This document shows, piece by piece, positions 58,019-64,000 of a DNA stretch of 64,000 nt (position 1 is its first letter; every line of letters starts with the position of its first letter). The position numbers were made by a program, and so were the translations under genes. Below the pieces are notes generated by a model. The model saw nothing but the letters and a program-made list of their open reading frames with translations, was not told the origin of the DNA and ran no database searches. The DNA comes from Sphaerochaetaceae bacterium (lineage in GTDB: Bacteria > Spirochaetota > Spirochaetia > Sphaerochaetales > Sphaerochaetaceae): positions 1-64,000 of the forward strand of contig JAKSPE010000010.1 of NCBI GenBank assembly GCA_024405015.1, written 5' to 3'.

Positions 58019-59026
58019 ATGGAAAACAGAAATATCCAGGAAAGAAGACTCAAGACTTTCAATGGTCTTGTTGCCCTCGTTTTGATCATCGCAGTCCTTG
58101 TCCTTTCCATTGCACTCTTCATTTGTGGAGCTGTTGCACTTGATGAAGGAAATTACGCAGGAGCTATCGCTCTTGTCGCATCCGCATTCCTTTTTATCGC
58201 ATCCCTGATCTCATTCAACGGCCTTAAGGTTCTCAAGCCAAATGAGGCTTTGGTCCTTTCCCTGTTCGGTAAATATCATGGCACCATCTATGAAGCAGGT
58301 TACCATTTCGTGAATCCGTTCTGCTCTCCAATCTATCCGAGAAACAGAGACGAGGAGGCTGCTGCCAAGATGGTTGAGGCTTCCAAGAATAACAAGAGCC
58401 AGACCATCACCGTTCCGAAGAAGGTTTCCACAAAACTTTCCACTTTTGTGAACGGAAACCAGAAGGTCAACGACAAGCTCGGAAACCCAGTCGAGGTCAG
58501 TGCCATCGTCATCTGGAAGGTCGTCGATGCCACAAAGGCCGTCATCAATGTCGACAACTACACCGAGTACCTGTCCAGCCAGACCGATTCCACCATCCGA
58601 AACGTCGCAAGACTGTATCCATATGATATTGTCAGCGATGGTGATGATGGCAATGCAGAGGCCGATGAGACAACCCTCAGAGGATCGGCTGTCAAAATTG
58701 CCAACGAGATGAAGGAAGAGCTTGAGAAGAGAGTGGAGAACGCCGGTATCGATATCATTGAGGTTCGCCTGAACCAGATCGCCTATGCCACCGAGATCGC
58801 AGCTGCCATGCTGCAGAGACAGCAGGCTGTCGCCATCATCGCTGCAAGAAAGAAAATCGTTGAAGGCGCCGTGTCTATGGTTGAAATGGCTCTTGAGAAG
58901 CTCAAGGAGGATGGTGTTGTTGACCTGGATGAGGAGCGCAAGGCTCAGATGGTCAGTAACCTGCTTGTTGTCCTTTGCGGAAACAAGGAAGCCAATCCTG
59001 TCCTGAACACCGGTTCCATCTATTAA
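58019..59026 (+). CDS. SPFH/Band 7 domain membrane protein
   Basis: 335-residue stomatin/flotillin-like protein. Two N-terminal hydrophobic segments (LVALVLIIAVLVLSIALFICGAV and AIALVASAFLFIASLI) precede the SPFH domain, which starts NEALVLSLFGKYHGTIYEAGYHFVNPF. A coiled helical C-terminal region (MLQRQQAVAIIAARKKIVEGA) probably drives oligomer formation. Such proteins organise membrane microdomains. TAGGAGG precedes ATG 58019. The next gene, 8 bp later, encodes a ribbon-helix-helix protein. Confidence 0.9.
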   Translation: MENRNIQERRLKTFNGLVALVLIIAVLVLSIALFICGAVALDEGNYAGAIALVASAFLFIASLISFNGLKVLKPNEALVLSLFGKYHGTIYEAGYHFVNPFCSPIYPRNRDEEAAAKMVEASKNNKSQTITVPKKVSTKLSTFVNGNQKVNDKLGNPVEVSAIVIWKVVDATKAVINVDNYTEYLSSQTDSTIRNVARLYPYDIVSDGDDGNAEADETTLRGSAVKIANEMKEELEKRVENAGIDIIEVRLNQIAYATEIAAAMLQRQQAVAIIAARKKIVEGAVSMVEMALEKLKEDGVVDLDEERKAQMVSNLLVVLCGNKEANPVLNTGSIY

Positions 59027-59034
59027 GGTACGCT

Positions 59035-59217
59035 ATGGCAGACAGCACTTCTTCCAAGAAACAGATTCCTCTGCGGCTTTCAGCCTCGTTGTACGATGAA
59101 CTTGCCCGATGGGCGGACGATGACTTTCGCAGCATCAACGGCCAGATCGAGTACCTTCTGACGCAGGCTGTGAAAGAGAGAAGGAAGAAGACTTTCAAAG
59201 AGAAAACAGATGACTGA
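59035..59217 (+). CDS. Small Arc-type ribbon-helix-helix protein
   Basis: 60-residue protein with IPLRLSASLYDELARWADDDF (the beta strand and first helix) and RSINGQIEYLLTQAVKERRK (second helix), the layout of Arc/MetJ-type DNA-binding dimers. The family is often found directly after SPFH genes. AAGG precedes ATG 59035, 8 bp after the SPFH stop. No toxin gene is seen, so an antitoxin role is unlikely; repressor of its own operon is the inference. Its end overlaps the convergent HAD gene by 23 bp. Confidence 0.8.
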   Translation: MADSTSSKKQIPLRLSASLYDELARWADDDFRSINGQIEYLLTQAVKERRKKTFKEKTDD

Positions 59218-60040
59218 TTGCAGTCGCGACCCCGTCCTCAGTGACGGGGTCTGTTATATAGTCGACCGTGTTCTTTACGCACTGTTCGGCATTTCCCATT
59301 CCAACGGAGAACCCTGCGGTCTTGAGCAGTTCCAAGTCGTTTGCACTGTCACCGAAGGCAATGATGTTCTCGGCTTTGCAGCCAAGGCTCTCACACAGTT
59401 CCAATAGTCCATGTGCCTTGGATACTCCCTTGTAAGAAATCTCCATGGAGGCATCCTCGAGCATGCAAGGGTTGACCGGAAGAGTCCTCTCCAGTTCTCT
59501 TGCGGCAGCTTCCTGATTGGCGTTGGACTTGAAGAAGCACTGGATCTTGTACACATCTTTTGCCTGACGGCGAACATACTGGTGGGAGAAGAATCGGATC
59601 TTTCCCTTGCGTACGGATTTTGTCGTTTTTCTGTGGGACTTGTTCAGGTAGTTGGTCCTCCTTAGAAGTCTCAGAAGAAAGGCTGGGGAGGCAAGCACGT
59701 AGCCGTTGTAGTATACAGCGGTTTTTGCCCCATGGCGCCTGACGGTGCACAGGGTGTCATAGGCAGTCTTTGCATCAATGGTGTGCTCGGAAAGCACATT
59801 GCCGGACTTGTCTGTCACAGAGGCGCCGTTTGTGGTGACCCGATATTGGAAGCAGTCCAGAACATTCAGGGGAATCTGGGAAATGTCACGTCCGGTTGCT
59901 ACCGTTACCGCGATGCCCATCTTTGCGAGAGTTCTGAGTGCTTTTTCGACAGCTGGAGACAGATAGCCATCCTGCAGGGTTGTACCATCCAGGTCAAAGG
60001 CTGCGATTCTGATGCTCTTTGGGTCAAAATTCTCAATCAT
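59195..60040 (-). CDS. HAD-superfamily Cof-type phosphatase
   Basis: 281-residue sugar-phosphate or nucleotide phosphatase of the Cof group. Motif I AAFDLDGTTL carries the nucleophile Asp, motif II is VTVATGRD, and motif IV is IIAFGDSANDLELL. The cap domain is the usual C2 type. It starts 8 bp after the EAL gene stop, so the two share a transcript; only a weak GAG site is seen. Substrate unknown. Confidence 0.88.
   Translation of the reverse strand: MIENFDPKSIRIAAFDLDGTTLQDGYLSPAVEKALRTLAKMGIAVTVATGRDISQIPLNVLDCFQYRVTTNGASVTDKSGNVLSEHTIDAKTAYDTLCTVRRHGAKTAVYYNGYVLASPAFLLRLLRRTNYLNKSHRKTTKSVRKGKIRFFSHQYVRRQAKDVYKIQCFFKSNANQEAAARELERTLPVNPCMLEDASMEISYKGVSKAHGLLELCESLGCKAENIIAFGDSANDLELLKTAGFSVGMGNAEQCVKNTVDYITDPVTEDGVATAISHLFSL
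59228..59255 (+). terminator. Plus-strand terminator embedded in the convergent HAD gene
   Basis: GACCCCGTC (59228-59236) and GACGGGGTC (59243-59251) form a 9-bp perfect stem with a CTCAGT loop, 10 bp past the ribbon-helix-helix stop. The T run is poor (TGTTATATAG). The bases also encode the HAD C-terminus (TDPVTED). Confidence 0.5.
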
Positions 60041-60048
60041 GCTTCGCT

Positions 60049-61959
60049 CTACTCGTTTCTGTTGTTGATGAATCGGATGTAGTCTGCTTCTACCAGAGGC
60101 GGAGAGAACAGAAAGCCCTGGATTGTGGTGGCTCCCAGATCGGTGACGACTTTCAGCTGCTCAGTGGTCTCGACACCTTCCACGACAGGAATGAATCCGA
60201 TTTGCAGGAACATCTTGATGGTTGATGCCAAAAAGGTTCTGCACTTCGCATTGTCGGCAAGAAGGCTCTTGTCGATCTTGATGTCTCTGAACGGAAGCTT
60301 CAGGACCTGAAGGACGTTGGCAAAACCTGTACCGTAGTCGTCGAGGGCAAAACGGAAGCCCTTGGCGTTCATCTCGGTCATGAAGTCCAGAAGAATCTCC
60401 GGATGGGTTGCCGCTGAGCTTTCGGTGATCTCCAGGCAGATTCTGCTAGGATCCACGTCGTAGGTCTCGACGATGGATGAAATCATCTGGGCTGGGTTGT
60501 GGTAGAACTCTGCGGCGGAGAGGTTGATGTGAAGCAGTTTCACCTCAGGGTGTCTGCAAAGGAATTTGCAGCCTTCGGTGATGACGTAGGTGTCGATGAA
60601 GGATGCCATGCCGCACTTTTCGACGATTGGGATGAACTCAACAGGGGAGACTGCACCAAGATTCGGGTCGTTGTAACGCAGAAGTGCTTCAGCAGCGATC
60701 AGGGACTTGTCTGTTGTACTGATGATTGGCTGGAAGCAAAGGTAAAGGCCTTCGCCTGTCTTGAAGGAGCGTCGGATGGACTCCTCGATGATGTGTCTTC
60801 TTCGCAGTCTGGCCAACAAGGTGGAGTCAATGACAAGGTGTGCCTTGTGGCCTCCTCTTGTGTTGTCGAGGGCGATGGTCTCGTCAATGAGAGCAATCAT
60901 CTCTGAACCTGAGAACTGGATGGAGGTGTTGGTCTCAACGCAGATGACTTTTGCAAGAAGGTCAATTGAGACATTGCCGACCTTCCACTTTTTCTTGAAG
61001 CGCTCGATGACTGCGTTGGAATGTCGCTCCAGCTCCTCCTTGTCCTTTGCAATAATGAAGAATCTGGATTTTGAGAGTCTGAATGCCCAGGTTCCTGTCT
61101 TGGAAAGCTTGAGCAGGAACTTTCCGACGGCAGCCTCCAAAATGGTGTCGGCTTTTGCCCCGCTTCCGCGGTCGAGTACATCAAGGCCATCGATGTCAAC
61201 GACGGTGAGCATAATCTGCTTGCCTCTGGAAAGTGATGCGTTCAGGAACACCTCAAGAGCGGAGCCGTTGAAGACTCTAGATGCGCTGTCGAGCATATCC
61301 TCTGGGTTCTGGAGAATCATATCCATAAGCATGATGGAGATGGTCATGGCCATTCCTGTGAGAAGCAGGTCGGTGCGGACCATCTGGAACAGCGATGCGG
61401 AAACGATGACGAAGACGAACAGCAAGATGGTTCCCTTCTGCTTGGCGGACAGACTGTTTCTGAAATAGATGACCAGTGCCACAACCACTGCGAGGTAGAA
61501 GAACTCACTGATGTAGAGTGTCATGAACAGGATGCCACGAGCATACTGCAGACTTCCGTCAATTTCTGTAATCTCAAAAATCAGGTGAGTGAACGGATTG
61601 ATGAACTGCAGACCCAAAAAGACTGCGGCAGGAATCAGAAGCGCGATGAGACCTGGTTTGGATGAATAGGACTGTCCGGCGACATGGATGACATAGGAAC
61701 ACATCAGAACAGGAATGATGATCTGGAAACAGAAGAACAGGTTGTTCACAGCATAGGTGATCCAGAGCGGAATCTCATTGACGTAGACCAGTGTGAAACA
61801 GCCCAGGACATCAAGTGCCATGTCCGCAATGCTGCAGAGCATGATTCCCGTAAACATACTGTTTGTTCTAGATGGGAACCTCCGCATCGTAAGGTATTGG
61901 ATGACCAAACAGGTCAATATAATCAGCGAGCAAAGCTCGTATTGGAATTGAAACGTCAT
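60049..61959 (-). CDS. Membrane-bound EAL phosphodiesterase with degenerate GGDEF domain
   Basis: 636-residue protein. Seven or so N-terminal membrane helices (to about residue 215) form a 7TM-type sensor. The GGDEF-like domain follows (VDIDGLDVLDRGSG), but its active-site loop reads RLSKSRF instead of GGDEF, so cyclase activity is unlikely. The EAL domain keeps the catalytic set: AAEALLR, LLHINLSA, CLEITESS, ALDDYGTG, IKIDKSLL and VEGVETTEQL. It should hydrolyse cyclic di-GMP. GAGGAG precedes ATG 61959. It is followed by the HAD gene. Confidence 0.92.
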   Translation of the reverse strand: MTFQFQYELCSLIILTCLVIQYLTMRRFPSRTNSMFTGIMLCSIADMALDVLGCFTLVYVNEIPLWITYAVNNLFFCFQIIIPVLMCSYVIHVAGQSYSSKPGLIALLIPAAVFLGLQFINPFTHLIFEITEIDGSLQYARGILFMTLYISEFFYLAVVVALVIYFRNSLSAKQKGTILLFVFVIVSASLFQMVRTDLLLTGMAMTISIMLMDMILQNPEDMLDSASRVFNGSALEVFLNASLSRGKQIMLTVVDIDGLDVLDRGSGAKADTILEAAVGKFLLKLSKTGTWAFRLSKSRFFIIAKDKEELERHSNAVIERFKKKWKVGNVSIDLLAKVICVETNTSIQFSGSEMIALIDETIALDNTRGGHKAHLVIDSTLLARLRRRHIIEESIRRSFKTGEGLYLCFQPIISTTDKSLIAAEALLRYNDPNLGAVSPVEFIPIVEKCGMASFIDTYVITEGCKFLCRHPEVKLLHINLSAAEFYHNPAQMISSIVETYDVDPSRICLEITESSAATHPEILLDFMTEMNAKGFRFALDDYGTGFANVLQVLKLPFRDIKIDKSLLADNAKCRTFLASTIKMFLQIGFIPVVEGVETTEQLKVVTDLGATTIQGFLFSPPLVEADYIRFINNRNE

Positions 61960-62138
61960 TTTTTCATATCTCCTCAAGTCTGCGTGTGGTTGAACAGACC
62001 GATTCAAATTAAATATATAATATATTTTTTAATATGTAAAACAAATATTTTCAAAAGCCATATAACATTAGCGTGGATAATGGCGGAAAATCCGAAAAAA
62101 CCGAGCCCATCTGGAATCTCCATGTGATTTGTTAAAGA

Positions 62139-62167
62139 TTGCCTAATGATGAATTCTGATGTATCAT
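62139..62167 (+). promoter_or_regulatory. Promoter of a small-protein gene, predicting a leaderless mRNA
   Basis: TTGCCT (62139-62144), 17 bp, TATCAT (62162-62167), then TTGGCC and ATG at 62174. There is no Shine-Dalgarno site. Confidence 0.6.
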
Positions 62168-62173
62168 TTGGCC

Positions 62174-62404
62174 ATGAAGAAAAGACAGATCAAGAAAATC
62201 ATCGGTACTTACTATTGGGATACTGACGAGGATATCATGCTTCCTCCATCAGTAATGAAGCAGGAATTCAAGGCTGAGGAAGTCTTCTACAGCAAGGCTT
62301 TCATCATCTCAAATCCTGAGAAGGCACTTGAGTTCCAGAAGGCCATCGAAGAGAGAATCAAGGCTGAGACTCAGAAGGCTCAGGAGCTTGCTGACCAGCA
62401 GTGA
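62174..62404 (+). CDS. Small protein of unknown function
   Basis: 76-residue charged protein (KKRQIKKIIGTYYWDTDEDI at the start) with a long helix (ALEFQKAIEERIKAETQKAQ) ending in ELADQQ. No family is recognised, and no signal or membrane segment is seen. The start is set by the promoter, which leaves just six bases before ATG; codon use resembles neighbouring genes, supporting that it is real. A terminator follows, before a membrane-protein operon. Confidence 0.65.
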   Translation: MKKRQIKKIIGTYYWDTDEDIMLPPSVMKQEFKAEEVFYSKAFIISNPEKALEFQKAIEERIKAETQKAQELADQQ

Positions 62405-62436
62405 ATCTCAGAAGATGAACAATCCATAAGGGGAGA

Positions 62437-62463
62437 GGGACCGCAGTAGCGGTTCCTTTTTTC
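62437..62463 (+). terminator. Terminator after the small-protein gene
   Basis: GGGACCGC (62437-62444), an AGTA loop and GCGGTTCC (62449-62456), one G-T pair, followed by TTTTTTT. It lies 18 bp before the next start, so it may also attenuate the downstream operon. Confidence 0.88.
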
Positions 62464-62479
62464 GCGAAGGGAGGAGAAA

Positions 62480-63019
62480 ATGAAAAAGACAAATCTTGAA
62501 GTCATACAGATCATTTCCAAGGTCCTTGGAATCATTGCCAAAGTTGCAATGATCCTGTGCCTTGTCGGCATCATCGCCTGCATTGTCGGTGCAACCGTTC
62601 TTGTCACCGTGAACATCGTCTCCACGTCTGCCGTGCAGCAGATTGAGCAGGAAAGCCACTACACCATGTTGGCCCTGATCGGCACCTGCCTCTGTGGCAT
62701 GTTCATGAGCCTCAGCGGTTTCCTCCTTTCCAGACTTTGCAGAAACTACTTCCTCATGGAGCAGCAGTCTGGCACTCCATTTACCGAAGAGGGTGCAAAG
62801 TCCTTCCGTAGCCTAGGAATTGCAAGTGTCGTCATTCCTATGGTGGCAGCTCTCATCTGTGCCATCGTTTCAGCCATTTTCAATTGCGATAATCTCATCA
62901 GCTATGACTTGAGCATCGGAACTGGAATCGTCATGATTCTCCTTTCTTTCGTCTTTGCCTACGGTGCGGAACTTGAGCAGGGAAAGGCTCAGGACAAGAA
63001 ACCTGAAATCGAAGGCTGA
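62480..63019 (+). CDS. Four-helix membrane protein of unknown function
   Basis: 179-residue protein with four hydrophobic segments (around residues 20-50, 62-85, 113-137 and 145-165) and a charged C-terminal tail. The arrangement recalls small DUF2975-type membrane proteins, but the match is not firm. GGGAGGAG precedes ATG 62480. It is followed two bases after its stop by a DUF4097-like gene, so the two likely form an envelope-linked pair. Confidence 0.72.
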   Translation: MKKTNLEVIQIISKVLGIIAKVAMILCLVGIIACIVGATVLVTVNIVSTSAVQQIEQESHYTMLALIGTCLCGMFMSLSGFLLSRLCRNYFLMEQQSGTPFTEEGAKSFRSLGIASVVIPMVAALICAIVSAIFNCDNLISYDLSIGTGIVMILLSFVFAYGAELEQGKAQDKKPEIEG

Positions 63020-63021
63020 CC

Positions 63022-63801
63022 ATGAAAAGACTGCTGCTTATCGTTGTTCTCATTCTGGCGTTCGTGGTTGCTCTTACGGCTGTCATCGTCTCCAGAAATC
63101 CAGGTTCCAACGGGGTGATGTCCCTGTATAAATATGACAATGCCTCCAAGTACACGGCAGGTCCAGGTTCTGTGGATGCCTCTAAGGTCAGTGACCTTCA
63201 TGTGGATTGGGTCTCCGGTTCTGTCACAATCGTGGAAGGGGATGTCTCTAGCGTTCGCTTCGATGAGTCTTGTAAGACAACTTTGGATGCCAAGACCTGT
63301 ATGTATTGGTATCTTGACGGATCCACACTTCGAATCAAATGGTGCAGAAGCGGTCTTTCCAAAGCAAGCCACCAGTCCTCCAAGGACCTTACAGTCGTTG
63401 TCCCAAGAGGGATGCTCCTGAATTCCCTTGAGGTAAGCAGCGTCTCTAGTTCTATCTTAAGCAAAGTTGATGCCCTAAATTGTAAGGTCAATGGGGTCTC
63501 CGGTCCGGTTAGCCTTGACGGCTCCTATGCCGATTCCGTGACGGTGAACAACGTAAGCGGATCGGTGAACCTTTGCTATGGCGTGTGCCCGAAGAAGGTC
63601 AGCATTGATGTCGTCTCAGGAAGTGCCGTTCTTGCCATCCCGGCCCAGAGTGGTTTCACCGCAACACTGCATAGTGTCAGCGGAAAGTTCTCCTGTGACA
63701 TTCCGACTTCCGTCAATTCCGGCAAGTATGTGGCAGGGGACGGCAAGGCCTCCATCAAAATGGACAGCGTCAGCGGATCTCTGAAAATCCAGGCAAACTG
63801 A
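63022..63801 (+). CDS. DUF4097-like beta-strand repeat protein, membrane-anchored
   Basis: 259-residue protein. An N-terminal hydrophobic anchor (LLLIVVLILAFVVALTAVIV) is followed by repeated short beta strands with a recurring V-S-G-S/P pattern (VSGSVTI, VSGPVSL, VSGSVNL, VSGSAVL, VSGKFS, VSGSLKI), the hallmark of DUF4097 beta-helix-like domains. Such proteins often accompany PspC or small membrane proteins in envelope stress loci; no PspC is seen here. It starts two bases after the upstream stop. Confidence 0.83.
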   Translation: MKRLLLIVVLILAFVVALTAVIVSRNPGSNGVMSLYKYDNASKYTAGPGSVDASKVSDLHVDWVSGSVTIVEGDVSSVRFDESCKTTLDAKTCMYWYLDGSTLRIKWCRSGLSKASHQSSKDLTVVVPRGMLLNSLEVSSVSSSILSKVDALNCKVNGVSGPVSLDGSYADSVTVNNVSGSVNLCYGVCPKKVSIDVVSGSAVLAIPAQSGFTATLHSVSGKFSCDIPTSVNSGKYVAGDGKASIKMDSVSGSLKIQAN

Positions 63802-63832
63802 GCAGTTTCACAGAAACATGCGCCAATTGATG

Positions 63833-63926
63833 TTTACAAAAGGCCCAGAAAGTGATATTGTTGATTTATCACTTTAGCACACTAAAGCAATGTAGTAAAA
63901 GTTGGAAAACAGCTGTGCATTGCACA
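63833..63926 (+). promoter_or_regulatory. Promoter region with three inverted repeats ahead of a secreted protein gene
   Basis: TTTACA (63833-63838), 17 bp, TATTGT (63856-63861). A perfect 9-bp inverted repeat AAAGTGATA/TATCACTTT (63849-63875) overlaps the -10. TTTAG/CTAAA (63873-63886) and TGTGC/GCACA (63914-63926) follow, the last just before the AAGGGG ribosome site. Confidence 0.5.
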
Positions 63927-63937
63927 AGGGGTATTCT

Positions 63938-64000
63938 ATGAAGAAACTTTTGGTTCTGACCGTCATTTGCCTCATGGCAATTTCAGGTCTCTTTGCCGCA
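63938..64000 (+). CDS. Start of a secreted protein (partial)
   Basis: The first 21 codons, to the window edge, encode MKKLLVLTVICLMAISGLFA followed by Ala, a standard signal peptide with a cleavable end and no visible lipobox yet. AAGGGG lies eight bases before ATG 63938. The rest is outside the window, so no function can be given. Confidence 0.75.
   Translation, partial: MKKLLVLTVICLMAISGLFAA

Noticed and set aside
59035-59217. Toxin-antitoxin module based on the ribbon-helix-helix protein
   Set aside because: No toxin-like gene adjoins it; the partner is a membrane SPFH protein.
1-64000. CRISPR array, prophage or insertion sequence
   Set aside because: No regularly spaced repeats beyond the 9-bp array at 7778, no transposase, integrase or phage structural genes, and no obvious paired terminal repeats were found.

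Overview
The window looks like a chromosomal segment of a strictly anaerobic, fermentative bacterium, most likely a gut- or rumen-type spirochaete (Treponema/Sphaerochaeta-like). The anaerobe call rests on an electron-bifurcating [FeFe]-hydrogenase (hydCBA), an indolepyruvate:ferredoxin oxidoreductase, a malic enzyme and a corrinoid methyl-transfer system with an ASKHA/ferredoxin activase. The spirochaete call is weaker. It rests on the infC-rpmI-rplT block followed by a small coiled-coil gene, a binding-protein leader ending in Ala-Asn-Gly-Gly, and overall protein character. I see no phage, integrase, insertion sequence, CRISPR array or rRNA. Two tRNA genes (Leu-GAG, Gly-GCC) are present, neither encoding CCA.

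Layout. 0-9.3 kb: hydCBA, a MATE exporter, a NUDIX hydrolase, malic enzyme and an AlbA_2-type regulator. 9.3-14.5 kb (minus strand): CoA ligase-iorA-iorB-aminotransferase, which reads as an aryl-acid/aromatic amino acid interconversion operon. 14.6-24 kb: MATE, a histidine-phosphatase-like protein and a GNAT; then a minus-strand glycolipid-type operon (acyltransferase, GT8, GT8-acyltransferase fusion), asparaginase, an SGNH lipoprotein, a PDDEXK-like protein, a stem-rich non-coding island and tRNA-Leu. 24-39.9 kb: housekeeping, namely pepF, rdgB and a sigma-like protein; zapB-like, rplT, rpmI, infC; fba; nth; tig-clpP-clpX-tatD; then a cupin, a MATE and an NhaC antiporter.

40.1-53.1 kb is the most distinctive region. 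It holds two UroD-fold methyltransferases, a free-standing corrinoid protein, a MetH-activation-domain-like protein, a reductive activase (RACo type), a PocR/AraC regulator, a carbohydrate-type ABC importer lacking its own ATPase, and a homocysteine S-methyltransferase. Next comes metK behind what reads as a SAM-II-class riboswitch, unusual for a spirochaete. Together they look like a modular methionine synthase whose methyl donor is an imported methylated compound rather than methyl-tetrahydrofolate, feeding methionine and then SAM.

53.1-64 kb: MazG-like protein, adenine deaminase and purine permease, an alpha/beta hydrolase with a sequestered Shine-Dalgarno site, an SPFH/ribbon-helix-helix pair, a HAD phosphatase, an EAL protein with a degenerate GGDEF domain, a small unknown protein, a membrane protein/DUF4097 pair, and the start of a secreted protein.

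Two gene-expression habits recur. Five genes (5809, 26515, 30703, 42775, 62174) have a TTG-type -35, a 17-18 bp spacer, a -10, and then only 6-7 bases before ATG with no Shine-Dalgarno, so their mRNAs are probably leaderless. Several strongly driven genes (infC operon, binding protein, perhaps hydCBA) instead begin with a hairpin at the predicted mRNA 5' end.
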